A stretch of 64,000 nucleotides of DNA from an uncultured Acidimicrobiaceae bacterium (GTDB lineage Bacteria; Actinomycetota; Acidimicrobiia; Acidimicrobiales; RAAP-2), in NCBI GenBank assembly GCA_903873395.1, contig CAIQOJ010000054.1, positions 1 through 64,000 on the forward strand. Reading direction: 5' to 3'. The first letter of the stretch is position 1; every line of letters starts with the position of its first letter. The translations under genes and the position numbers were made by a program. Positions 17,338 to 25,224 of this stretch are shown piece after piece. The notes under the pieces were generated by a model. It worked only from the letters and a program-made list of their open reading frames with translations, was not told where the DNA came from and searched no databases.

Positions 17338-18716
17338 GCCGAAGGCCGGGTCCGGGCCAGCTCCTCGTCGGTGGGCACGTGCCGCTCGCGCGCCTGCGCG
17401 GGCAGTAAGTCGGCGATTGCAGCCATCAGCAGTTCCGTGTCGGCTACGGGATCACTACCAGCCAGCGTCATCGGCGGGCCAACCGTCACCGTCACTCGGG
17501 GCGGATGCTGGATAGTGAGCACGTGGGGGACCTTGGAGGAGCGGGGCCAGACTTCCTCGGTGCCCCAGATGCCGATGGGGATCACCGGTACTCCCGTAGC
17601 GGCGGCCAGCCGGGCCGCTCCAGTTTTTCCGGTGAGTACCGGTTCGAAGAATGCGTCGCCTCGGGGGATCGTTCCCTGAGGCAGGATCATGACGACTTCG
17701 CCCGCCCGCAAGGCGGTGACAGCCTTACGCATCGGTTCTCCGGTCCCGTTCCCTCGATCGACAGGGATCCCTCCTAAGGCCCGAGCAATCTGTCCCACCA
17801 CAGGGGCATCGAAGATCTCCTGTTTGCCCATGAACCGCATGGGTCGCCGGAGGCGAGCAGCCACCATGCCGAGTGCGGCCACGTCGAAGTAACTGCGGTG
17901 GTTCGAGGCGAGCAGCACCGGACCGGTCGATGGAATGTGCTCGATGCCATGAACGGTGAAGCGGGCGTAGGGGAAGGCCTCGGGCCGGATCAAGGTCCTG
18001 ATCACGTCGTAGGCCTCGACGCCCACCACGGCCGGCACTCCTTCTGGGCGCTCCCACTGCTCGATGGGCCACCGGCGGGCCAGGGCTACGGCCGCCAGGC
18101 GCGGATCCGCATGCAGCGGATGAGGGTGCCCGACCATTGAGAGCAGCGGGACATCGAAGACGCTGTCGGAGTAGGCATGCGACGCACGGAGGTCCGTGCC
18201 ATGGTCGTTGGCCCAGACGCGAACGGCATCACGTTTCCCCGTGCCCCAGATGAATCGGCCAGCAAGGCGGCCGGTGTAGAGCCCATCGACCTCCTCGTAG
18301 CGGGTGGCGATGATGTCGTCGAAGTCCAAAGCCTCCGCCAGCGGCCTGACAAGGTCATAGGGGGTGGTGGTAGCAAGCACGATGGGCCGGCCCGCCGCTC
18401 GATGGTCGCCAAGCACCTCGAGGGCATAGGGCTGGACCATGTCGATGAGTTGGTCGACCGCAGCCTGGCCAGCGCGGCGCGCGGCATCGGCGGACCGGTT
18501 GCGCATGAGCCGGGCGGCGGCCCGAGCCATGCCCATAGATGGGACCGTTTCGCCGAAGGCGTTATAGAAGCCGTAGAAGGCCCGCTCCCCGGGAAGCCTG
18601 TGTCCACCAGACAGCACACCCTCATCAACCATGGCCTTTTGAAGGACCGGCCCGCTGGCCGAACCCAAAAGGGTGCGATCGAGATCGACGAAGACGGCGC
18701 CTGCTTCGGTGGCCAT
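17334..18716 (-). CDS. HAD-IB phosphatase / PlsC acyltransferase fusion
   Basis: 460 aa. N-terminal HAD-IB domain (about residues 5-215) with intact motif I D11-L-D13-R-T, motif II A-T-T-T-P and Y-S-D-S-V-F-D. The C-terminal PlsC domain (about 230-440) has N-H-R-S-Y-F-D (HX4D) and L-P-Q-G-T-I-P. The same fusion occurs in mycobacteria, where it is annotated as phosphoserine phosphatase/acylglycerolphosphate acyltransferase. It heads the operon with murT and gatD, coupling phospholipid and peptidoglycan precursor genes. Unlike the HAD domain of the acyl-CoA reductase, its catalytic Asp pair is complete. Confidence 0.9.
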   Translation of the reverse strand: MATEAGAVFVDLDRTLLGSASGPVLQKAMVDEGVLSGGHRLPGERAFYGFYNAFGETVPSMGMARAAARLMRNRSADAARRAGQAAVDQLIDMVQPYALEVLGDHRAAGRPIVLATTTPYDLVRPLAEALDFDDIIATRYEEVDGLYTGRLAGRFIWGTGKRDAVRVWANDHGTDLRASHAYSDSVFDVPLLSMVGHPHPLHADPRLAAVALARRWPIEQWERPEGVPAVVGVEAYDVIRTLIRPEAFPYARFTVHGIEHIPSTGPVLLASNHRSYFDVAALGMVAARLRRPMRFMGKQEIFDAPVVGQIARALGGIPVDRGNGTGEPMRKAVTALRAGEVVMILPQGTIPRGDAFFEPVLTGKTGAARLAAATGVPVIPIGIWGTEEVWPRSSKVPHVLTIQHPPRVTVTVGPPMTLAGSDPVADTELLMAAIADLLPAQARERHVPTDEELARTRPSA

Positions 18717-19080
18717 GAATGCAACCTATCGCCCCGCTCGGATGCAAGGTGACGTCTCGTGGAATCACCTCCCAGCGGCCGAGGGATCACGAGTTCCAGC
18801 TTTGACCTCCCAGGAGATCCAACAGACGTGCGCCGATGGCGTGTGTCGCCCATCACTCGTGCAGCCGATGGTCGGTGTAACCGATGATCGGTGATGTGAG
18901 TCATCCGCACCTGGCGGACCAGAGCACGACATCGTTCTGAAACTCTCCGACCAACACTGCATCAGCGCCGGAGAATGCGCATGGGAAGTGACCACGCTCA
19001 TCAGATACGCGTGGTGGGCCGCAATGTCCAACCAGAGTTGCAACTGCCGGTAGGCAGAACCGAGTTGCCCAAGGGCGGTG

Positions 19081-19133
19081 GCGCAGCCCACGTGCAGGTG
19101 GCGTAGCCCACGTGCAGGTGGCGTAGCCCACGT
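19081..19133. repeat. 20-bp tandem repeat, 2.7 copies
   Basis: Unit gcgtagcccacgtgcaggtg, copies at 19081-19100, 19101-19120 and 19121-19133 (partial), with one substitution. It lies inside the gene-free stretch before the LysR gene. Confidence 0.88.
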
Positions 19134-19287
19134 CGGGAACTCGGCCGCACATCTCTGTGCGAGGCGCGTCATGACCTCTTCCCTTGCCGTGAGGAGGGGT
19201 CGCATGGGGAACTCCGTGGCGGCCTTCACCAACGCGTGCAACCCGTGCTTGCAACTGAACGCACTGCATCACTTGTCCCCGGACGCG

Positions 19288-19326
19288 GCAAAGGGACCGC
19301 CGGGGGGGATTGGGCGGTCCCTTTGC
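19288..19326. terminator. Strong orphan hairpin, possible terminator
   Basis: Perfect 14-bp inverted repeat GCAAAGGGACCGCC / GGCGGTCCCTTTGC around an 11-nt G-rich loop. There is no T-tract on either side, but strong stems without U-tails are usual terminator candidates in high-GC bacteria. No gene ends close to it on either strand, so it may end an unannotated transcript or insulate the LysR promoter. Confidence 0.5.
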
Positions 19327-19354
19327 TCTGACGCATCAGGTAGGAGGGGGATTC

Positions 19355-19381
19355 CTAAGTTCCTGCGGTCGTGGAACTAAG
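19355..19381. promoter_or_regulatory. Inverted repeat upstream of the LysR gene
   Basis: CTAAGTTCC-N9-GGAACTAAG, 8 of 9 arm positions paired, in the AT-rich 60-90 bp before the LysR ATG. The spacing suits a LysR-type autoregulatory site, but this is inferred from position alone. Confidence 0.35.
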
Positions 19382-19442
19382 TATAACTTCCGCGAGCAAT
19401 CAGTCAAGCAGAATCTTTAGATACTTGCTATCGTTTTTTCCG

Positions 19443-20357
19443 ATGGAGATTCGACACCTGCAAGCACTCACGGCAATTAGTGATCACGGCACCTTCTCGG
19501 CAGCAGCCGAGCACCTCGGTACGGTCCAGTCCAACGTGTCGGCCCACGTGGCTCGCCTGGAGAAGGAACTCAATGCTCCATTGATCGATCGCTCGGATGG
19601 GAGCCTGACCGAGGAAGGGACCGCTGCAGTGGCGAGAGCAAGGCGCATCCTCTCGGAGGTTGATGCTCTCGTGTCTGATGTGGCCGCCTGCAAAGATGCC
19701 GTTTCGGGGACCGTTCGGGTCGGGACGATCGGCACAACGGGTCGCTGGCTCGTCCCTCGCCTCATGGATGCTGTGCCTGCCCGACATCCAGACCTTCACC
19801 TCGTCGTGGTTGAAGGGACGACGACCGGCCTCGAGCCTCAGTTGGCCACCGGCCAGCTCGATCTCGCCGTGCTCCACCTGCCCGTTGCCGGGCGTGACCT
19901 GGTGAGTCGCCTGCTCTTCGAAGAAGATCTCTTGGTCGTCGTGCCCGAGGGTCATCCGCTGGGAGAACTCGAACACGATCTGACCTTGGTCGATCTGGCC
20001 AGGACCGAGTTGCTGCTCCCCTCCCCTGGGACCTCGCTGCGCAACGAGTTGGATGCGGTCACCCGGCCCTTCGGGATCACGTTGCGCCCAGCAGCAGAGA
20101 TCGACGGCTTGCGCCTGATCGCCTCGTTGGCCTTCGAGGGCATCGCACCCGCCGTGCTGCCGGCAACGGCAATTCCGAGCTTTCTGCGAGACAGGGTCCG
20201 GGCACTACCTGTTGCCGGACTCCCCCAACGACGAGTCGGTGTGGCACAGCGAAGCCGTGGGCTTCCTTCAGCACCCACCCGAGCTCTGTTCGATCTGCTC
20301 CGCACCGTGGTGTCCGAGGAGCACGGCAGGCCTCCCGGCATCCACCCGGTCGTCTGA
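19443..20357 (+). CDS. LysR family transcriptional regulator
   Basis: 304 aa from the ATG at 19443 (M-E-I-R-H-L-Q-A-L), the canonical LysR start; upstream in-frame codons lie in the AT-rich promoter. The N-terminal winged HTH carries G-T-F-S-A-A-A-E-H-L-G and Q-S-N-V-S-A-H-V-A-R-L-E-K-E-L. The C-terminal periplasmic-binding-like effector domain spans about residues 90-295. No divergent target gene adjoins it; the nearest neighbour downstream is convergent yqgE, so its target may be elsewhere. Confidence 0.9.
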   Translation: MEIRHLQALTAISDHGTFSAAAEHLGTVQSNVSAHVARLEKELNAPLIDRSDGSLTEEGTAAVARARRILSEVDALVSDVAACKDAVSGTVRVGTIGTTGRWLVPRLMDAVPARHPDLHLVVVEGTTTGLEPQLATGQLDLAVLHLPVAGRDLVSRLLFEEDLLVVVPEGHPLGELEHDLTLVDLARTELLLPSPGTSLRNELDAVTRPFGITLRPAAEIDGLRLIASLAFEGIAPAVLPATAIPSFLRDRVRALPVAGLPQRRVGVAQRSRGLPSAPTRALFDLLRTVVSEEHGRPPGIHPVV

Positions 20358-20369
20358 CTTCTGATCGCC

Positions 20370-21011
20370 CTAGTTGGAGGTGGGGTCCGCAGGGAATGCG
20401 GCAACGAGGGCAAGCGCACCACCCTGACGCTTGAGCACACGACGCCATAGGCCTTCGGGATCCGCTGAGATGGCGTCACGAGCCTCGGCCGGCACGACAT
20501 ACCACGACCCCTCGTCAAGCTCATCCTCGAGCTGACCGGGCGCCCAACCCGCACAGCCCGAGAAGATCCGCAGACCGACGATAGATGCGGCGACACTGTC
20601 TGGATCCGAGCTCAGATCGATCGTCCCGATCGGACGTTCGTCATCGATCAGGATCCGCCAACCGCTCGGGGGAACCGCACCGCCTGGGGAGTCATCGGGG
20701 CGAGAGGCAAGTCTGGCCACACCGACCAGGGAGTTGCGCGACACCGGTCCTCCGGTGAACAACTCAGGCGGAGCCGTGGCCATCGCGTGCCAGCGCGCCA
20801 TCGACCTGACGGCATCTACAGCGACGCCGCCCGGCCGATCGAGTGCGATACCCATCGCACCCTCCAAGCCGTGGTCCAGCACCAAGATCACCCGCCTCCA
20901 AAAGTTGGGGTCGTCCACAGCTGGAGTGGCCACCAGCAGGTGACCGGTCAGGGAGTCTGGTGCGGGTGCACCGCCATAGGGGTCAAAAGGGCTGAAGGGG
21001 TCCAACGGCAT
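20370..21011 (-). CDS. YqgE/AlgH family protein (UPF0301)
   Basis: 213 aa from the ATG at 21011. Hallmarks: L-T-G-H-L-L-V-A-T-P near the start, G-A-M-G-I-A-L-D-R-P, L-F-T-G-G-P-V and F-S-G-C-A-G-W-A-P-G-Q-L-E-D-E-L. The family is widespread, and its biochemical role is not settled. It ends 12 bp from the convergent LysR stop. Confidence 0.9.
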   Translation of the reverse strand: MPLDPFSPFDPYGGAPAPDSLTGHLLVATPAVDDPNFWRRVILVLDHGLEGAMGIALDRPGGVAVDAVRSMARWHAMATAPPELFTGGPVSRNSLVGVARLASRPDDSPGGAVPPSGWRILIDDERPIGTIDLSSDPDSVAASIVGLRIFSGCAGWAPGQLEDELDEGSWYVVPAEARDAISADPEGLWRRVLKRQGGALALVAAFPADPTSN

Positions 21012-21187
21012 CCCTCGATGATGGCGCACTCTGGCCGGTGCTGTCGCCCATGCGGGGTCACTGTTCGACCACGAGCCCCGATCTATCCCCAAGACTGCAC
21101 CCGTTCCAGGCCCAGACTCCGTGGGTGCGTCGAACGTGGTCCTCCGCCAGGATGACAGGAGGGACCGTCCTGGGGGAGGCTCCCCTC

Positions 21188-21988
21188 ATGGCCCTTGTCT
21201 CCATTACTACCGTGCGACCCCATGTTCGCCAGGTCACCCTGGACAACCCAGACCGGCTGAACTCACTGTCCTTTGCTCTGGTGGCGGATTTCTATGCCGC
21301 CCTCGAGGACGTAGGGAGCGACAATGACTGTCGGGTCGTCGTGCTCACCGGAGCCGGGCGCGCCTTCTGTTCGGGCCTGGAACTTGAGCACGCCGGCCTT
21401 CCTCCCAACAGCGCCGACTTGGGCCGCCACCTCATGGGGCTTCGGGCCATGGAGTTCATGGGGGGCATCGTGCCGGCCCTCCGAAATCTGCCTCAACCGG
21501 TAGTGGCAGCCATCAAAGGTCCCGCGTATGGCGGTGGCATGTGTCTCTCCTTGGGGGCCGACATTCGGATTGCAGGACGTTCTGCGGTGTTCTGCGGTGC
21601 CGGGATCACCAATGGACTGACCGGTTGTGAACTCGGCGTGAGCTGGCTCCTACCTCGCGCCATCGGCACGGCTAGGTCCAACGACATCCTCCTCACCGGC
21701 CGGAAGGTCGATGCAGACGAGGCCGGTCGCATCGGCCTGGTATCTGAGGTGACCGAGGACGACACCCTGATGACGCGGGCCTACGAGGTGGCCGAACAGA
21801 TGTGTGCCCTCAGCCCTCTCGGGCTCACGTTGACCAAGGACACGCTGTGGGGAGCCTTGGAGGTAGGCAGCCTGCAGACCGCCGTTGACCTCGAGAATCG
21901 CACTCAACTGCTGGCCGGCCACACCGGCAACCTGCGCGAGGCCGCATCTGCCTTTCGGGAGAAGCGTCGTCCCGTCTTCACGGAGTAG
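21188..21988 (+). CDS. Enoyl-CoA hydratase/isomerase family protein
   Basis: 266 aa from the ATG at 21188. Crotonase fold: L-D-N-P-D-R-L-N-S-L, the oxyanion-hole segments G-A-G-R-A-F-C-S-G-L-E-L and A-I-K-G-P-A-Y-G-G-G-M-C-L-S-L-G-A-D. At the positions where classical hydratases carry two Glu residues, the segment reads G-A-G-I-T-N-G-L-T-G-C-E-L-G-V-S-W-L-L-P; only one Glu is evident. It may therefore be an isomerase or other crotonase. It stands alone on the plus strand ahead of a small Cys protein. Confidence 0.87.
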   Translation: MALVSITTVRPHVRQVTLDNPDRLNSLSFALVADFYAALEDVGSDNDCRVVVLTGAGRAFCSGLELEHAGLPPNSADLGRHLMGLRAMEFMGGIVPALRNLPQPVVAAIKGPAYGGGMCLSLGADIRIAGRSAVFCGAGITNGLTGCELGVSWLLPRAIGTARSNDILLTGRKVDADEAGRIGLVSEVTEDDTLMTRAYEVAEQMCALSPLGLTLTKDTLWGALEVGSLQTAVDLENRTQLLAGHTGNLREAASAFREKRRPVFTE

Positions 21989-21993
21989 TTGGG

Positions 21994-22251
21994 ATGGCCA
22001 AAGCACGACGTGGACGGCGCCGGCCATCGGGTCATGGCCGTGCTGACGGTTCCCGAGAGCCAAACGATCCGAGGTTGGGCGGATCGCTCCGAGAGCACCA
22101 AGGTGGCGATGGAAGGCCCAAGGTGGCCTATGCGACCCTTGACGAAGCACAGCGCGCCTCGTTCGATCGACGCTTACACGATGGCATCGACCTCGATGTG
22201 TATCGGTGCTCGATCTGCTCGGCCTGGCACTTGGCCCGGCGCCGGGAGTAA
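21994..22251 (+). CDS. Small Cys-containing protein, possible zinc-knuckle family
   Basis: 85 aa. The C-terminal half reads K-V-A-Y-A-T-L-D-E-A-Q-R-A, then V-Y-R-C-S-I-C-S-A-W-H-L-A-R. This matches a pattern common in short actinobacterial proteins (basic start, Y-x-T-x-x-E-A, C-x-x-C-x-x-W-H-L). The N-terminal half is a basic, Gly-rich disordered stretch. It starts 5 bp after the enoyl-CoA hydratase stop. Function unknown. Confidence 0.55.
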   Translation: MAKARRGRRRPSGHGRADGSREPNDPRLGGSLREHQGGDGRPKVAYATLDEAQRASFDRRLHDGIDLDVYRCSICSAWHLARRRE

Positions 22252-22318
22252 GGCATCGACCCAGTTTTCAGCCGGGTCCACGGCCACGTGGGTCCGAGTG
22301 GGGCTGGGTCCGGCTTTC

Positions 22319-22346
22319 TTACTATACCGTCTGGACGGTATAGTAA
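22319..22346. promoter_or_regulatory. TetR operator of the efflux operon
   Basis: Perfect inverted repeat with 13-bp arms and a 2-bp spacer: TTACTATACCGTC-TG-GACGGTATAGTAA. It ends 4 bp before the GTG start of the TetR gene. It is an AT-rich island in GC-rich DNA and would overlap the promoter. Its length and symmetry fit a TetR dimer or double-dimer site. Confidence 0.75.
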
Positions 22347-22350
22347 AGAT

Positions 22351-22968
22351 GTGACCGTGACACCTCGTCGCCCCTTGGACGCCCACGCGCCGCGACAGCG
22401 TTCGCCGCGGCGCACGGCTGCCCAGACGCGAGCCCTGATCCTCGGATCGGCTGAGCATGTCGTCATCCGCGATGGCGTGGCCCACCTGACCCTCGATGCC
22501 GCAGCAGCCGAAGCTGGACTGTCCAAGGGTGGGGTCCTCTACCACTTCCCCACCCGTGATTCCTTGGTGGCGGGCATGGTGGAGGCGATGCTCGAACGTT
22601 TCGAACATGAGATCGCCGCCCATCTGCCCGAACCGGGCTCGGCCGACGCCGACGTTCCTGGCACCTACGCCCGGGCGTATGTAGCGGCCTCACTGGCACC
22701 CTCGCATCCCGGCGAAGAACGCTTGGGCACGGCCCTCTTGGCTGCGGCGGCAGCAGAGCCTGATCTCCTCGCCCCCATCCAGGCTGCTGCTGGTCAATGG
22801 CAAGCGAACCTGGTGGCCGATGGCCTTGATCCGGTTCAGGCCACAGTCCTGCGCCTGGCGTGTGACGGCGTCTGGCTATGTGATCTCTTCGGATTGGCCC
22901 CACCGTCCGGCGACCTGCGCGCTGGCATCGGCACCTTCCTCGAAGCACTGACGAGGACCCCGTCATGA
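22351..22968 (+). CDS. TetR family repressor of the adjacent MFS exporter
   Basis: 205 aa from the GTG at 22351 (V-T-V-T-P-R-R). A GTG further upstream would translate through the operator and is unlikely. HTH at about 25-65: A-A-A-E-A-G-L-S-K-G-G-V-L-Y-H-F-P-T-R-D, a typical recognition helix. The start is so close to the operator (4 bp) that the mRNA is probably leaderless or nearly so. Its stop overlaps the MFS start by 4 bp, so repressor and pump are co-expressed, which suits ligand-induced efflux. Confidence 0.88.
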   Translation: MTVTPRRPLDAHAPRQRSPRRTAAQTRALILGSAEHVVIRDGVAHLTLDAAAAEAGLSKGGVLYHFPTRDSLVAGMVEAMLERFEHEIAAHLPEPGSADADVPGTYARAYVAASLAPSHPGEERLGTALLAAAAAEPDLLAPIQAAAGQWQANLVADGLDPVQATVLRLACDGVWLCDLFGLAPPSGDLRAGIGTFLEALTRTPS

Positions 22969-24233
22969 CCTTGTCATCCCCTACCGGCGGGTCGACAGCG
23001 AATGACCGCTCGGCAGCACTCGTCCGAACGCTCGTCATCACGGTCTTCTTGGAGTGGTTCGGATCGACGGCCATCATCCCGATGCTCCCGATCTACATCA
23101 AGCATCTCGGGGGCTCGGACGTCCTTGCCGGGCTCGTCATGTCGGCCTTCTTCGCCACCGGCGTCCTCACCCAGTATCCAGCCGGCAAACTCGCCGACCG
23201 CATCGGACGCCGGCCTGTTCTCCTCGCCGGGCTGCTCACCTACAGCCTGTCCAGCTTTGCCTTCCTCCTCCCCATCAACGGTGTCGATGCCGTCGTGCTT
23301 CGTGGCCTGCAGGGCATCGGTGCTGGGGCGGCAACGGTGGCATCGCTCTCCCTGGTCGCCAGTGCAGTGAGCGTGGAGCGTCGTGGCCGGGCGTTTGCTG
23401 CCATCTACGGCGGACAGATCGCTGGGATGTCCATCGGCCCGCTCATCGGATCGATCGTGGGCGTCTCCCACATGCACGCCCTCTTCTTCGGGTCCGGCCT
23501 GGCCACGTTGGCTGCATGCATCCCGGCCTCCCGGATCGTCGAGGACCGCCCAGAACGCGCTCGGGACACGGCTGGGTCACCGGTCGTCCTCGAACGCATC
23601 GAGTGGTCACGTGCCACCGTGGGTGCATTGGTCGCTTCAGGAGGCTTCGGCCTCTTCTCCGGCGTCTATGACCTCTGCTGGACCCTGCTTCTGGTCGCTC
23701 GCGGGGCGTCGGGATGGCAGATCGGCGTGTCGTGGACGCTTTTTGCCATCCCGTTCGTCATACTGGCCCGCCCGTCGGGCTGGCTGGCCGACCACACGGA
23801 TCGCAAGATCCTCGTCTTAGGTGGCGCAGCGGTCGCCATCAGCTTCTGCACCATCTATCCGCTGCTCCATCAGGTGTGGCTGATCATCGCTCTCGGCGCC
23901 ATCGAGGCCGTCGGCTTCGCTGCAGCCATGCCTGCCCTCCAGTCACTACTGACCCAGGGCGTTCGCCATGACGAGTTCGGCCGAGTCCAAGGTCTCAATG
24001 CCACGATCCAGACGGCAGTGATCGCCGTCATGGCTGCGGCTGCCGGTGCGCTCTTCGCACTGGCCCCATGGGTCCCCTTCATCACCACATCCGTGCTGGC
24101 CACCATCTCCATGGTGGTGACAGCCGTCTTGTGGCGGTCGGTGCCCGGAAAAGCGGCCGTTGCCGAGATCACCCTCGACGTGGCGGATGACTCCGCTCAG
24201 GCGGCGACCGGCTCCAGCGTCGAGGTGCAGTAG
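22965..24233 (+). CDS. MFS transporter, DHA1-like multidrug efflux
   Basis: 422 aa, about 12 membrane helices. The loop 2-3 motif A is present (G-K-L-A-D-R-I-G-R-R-P, about residue 75), with a matching second-half motif (S-G-W-L-A-D-H-T-D-R-K). An acidic/aromatic L-E-W-F-G segment lies in helix 1. It is coupled to the TetR gene by an ATGA overlap. The 3' end runs 37 bp into the convergent mscL gene. The substrate is unknown; drug or lipid-like efflux is inferred from the repressor pairing. Confidence 0.87.
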   Translation: MTLSSPTGGSTANDRSAALVRTLVITVFLEWFGSTAIIPMLPIYIKHLGGSDVLAGLVMSAFFATGVLTQYPAGKLADRIGRRPVLLAGLLTYSLSSFAFLLPINGVDAVVLRGLQGIGAGAATVASLSLVASAVSVERRGRAFAAIYGGQIAGMSIGPLIGSIVGVSHMHALFFGSGLATLAACIPASRIVEDRPERARDTAGSPVVLERIEWSRATVGALVASGGFGLFSGVYDLCWTLLLVARGASGWQIGVSWTLFAIPFVILARPSGWLADHTDRKILVLGGAAVAISFCTIYPLLHQVWLIIALGAIEAVGFAAAMPALQSLLTQGVRHDEFGRVQGLNATIQTAVIAVMAAAAGALFALAPWVPFITTSVLATISMVVTAVLWRSVPGKAAVAEITLDVADDSAQAATGSSVEVQ

Positions 24234-24610
24234 GCGCACCGGGTGGCTGCTTCGGGCACCTTGGAAAGGCAAGACGGGCATTCGCGCACCGGATCTTCGT
24301 CCGGCGTACGGCCGAGGCGTGCCATCAGGCGGTTGACAGGCCGGATGATCAAGAAGAAGAGCACGGCGGCCACGATCACGAAGTTAAGCAGTGCGTTCAG
24401 GACCGACCCGTAGGCGATCACGGAGCCGTTAATGGTCACCGACAGATTGTCGAACTGCGTTGCCCCACCGAAGATGGCCTTGATCAGGGGCGTGATGATC
24501 CCTTTGGTGAACGAGGCGACTACGGCGGTGAAGGCCGCACCGATGACAACCGCCACCGCAAGATCCAGCAGGTTGCCCCGCAGGAGGAACTCCTTGAAGT
24601 CCTTGATCAT
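24197..24610 (-). CDS. mscL: Large-conductance mechanosensitive channel MscL with C-terminal zinc ribbon
   Basis: 137 aa from the ATG at 24610 (M-I-K-D-F-K-E-F-L-L-R-G-N). TM1 follows with L-A-V-A-V-V-I-G-A-A-F, then the periplasmic loop and TM2 with L-N-F-V-I-V-A-A-V-L-F-F. After the cytoplasmic helix it carries a C-P-S-C ... C-A-Y-C zinc ribbon, an addition seen in part of the family. The channel releases solutes on hypo-osmotic shock. Its last 37 bp overlap the convergent MFS gene. Confidence 0.94.
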   Translation of the reverse strand: MIKDFKEFLLRGNLLDLAVAVVIGAAFTAVVASFTKGIITPLIKAIFGGATQFDNLSVTINGSVIAYGSVLNALLNFVIVAAVLFFLIIRPVNRLMARLGRTPDEDPVRECPSCLSKVPEAATRCAYCTSTLEPVAA

Positions 24611-24738
24611 TGATCCCACTCCTTGTCAGCGTCTCGTCAACTAGGCACGTAGCGCAGAATCCTAGGAGTTCGATCGGTGAAATCGGAGGATCGTCACCCG
24701 GGCCACGACAGGACTTCACCGAGCATCGATCCTCTGGC

Positions 24739-25224
24739 CTAGGCGATACCGGGGTGGACCGTTGCCCGCCACCGACCCGTCATCGGGACCTGGCATGTCG
24801 CTTCTGCGGCACCGAGCAGCCAACCCATCACGTCGAGCGGTTCTGAGTCTGCAGGCACGGAGGCGACCAGGCCGCGTCTCGGATGGTCTTGAGTCACCCG
24901 CCACCCTTCTGGCACTGGACGTCCGAGATCCCGGAGCCGCCAGGCTAGGCGTGGGCCCGTGGCGTGTTGGAGGCCCACCGTCGTGTCCTTTGCGCCTCCA
25001 GCCCCTTGGTGTTTGCCCGGCATCCAGGTGACCACCGGCACCTTGTGGGTCGATCCCCCAAGAAAAGCGAACGGGCCCGGTTCGGGTGGCTGGAACTCGT
25101 CGTCGATGATCGGCTCCACGTTGATCCAGCCCGTTCCCCCCAGTGAGACCATGGCCAACTGGCCAGCCAGTTCCGGGTCGCTAGGTGACCCGAACTCGAA
25201 CTCGACGGGGCGAGGCCGACTCAC
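24739..25224 (-). CDS. Unknown protein coupled to an LLM oxidoreductase
   Basis: 161 aa from the GTG at 25224, whose first bases overlap the stop of the upstream LLM gene (GTGA). It begins V-S-R-P-R-P-V-E-F-E-F-G-S-P-S-D-P-E-L and contains L-G-G-T-G-W-I-N-V-E-P. The second half has G-R-P-V-P-E-G-W-R-V, and it ends T-G-R-W-R-A-T-V-H-P. The G+C-rich third positions and the coupling argue that it is real. No membrane helix or signal peptide; no recognised domain. Confidence 0.7.
   Translation of the reverse strand: MSRPRPVEFEFGSPSDPELAGQLAMVSLGGTGWINVEPIIDDEFQPPEPGPFAFLGGSTHKVPVVTWMPGKHQGAGGAKDTTVGLQHATGPRLAWRLRDLGRPVPEGWRVTQDHPRRGLVASVPADSEPLDVMGWLLGAAEATCQVPMTGRWRATVHPGIA

Larger units (their letters stand above)
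18717..19442. other. 726-bp gene-free stretch with repeat and hairpins
   Basis: No reading frame here has convincing codon bias or similarity; a minus-strand frame at 18765-19241 is open but low-complexity and runs through the repeat. The stretch holds a 20-bp tandem repeat, a strong 14-bp stem hairpin and an AT-rich regulatory-looking segment just before the LysR gene. Near 18863-18893 there is also a loose two-copy repeat around gatcggtgt. Confidence 0.6.

Noticed and set aside
18765-19241. 158-aa minus-strand frame in the gene-free stretch
   Set aside because: It reads through the 20-bp tandem repeat, lacks a ribosome site and shows no domain; coding is possible but unsupported.
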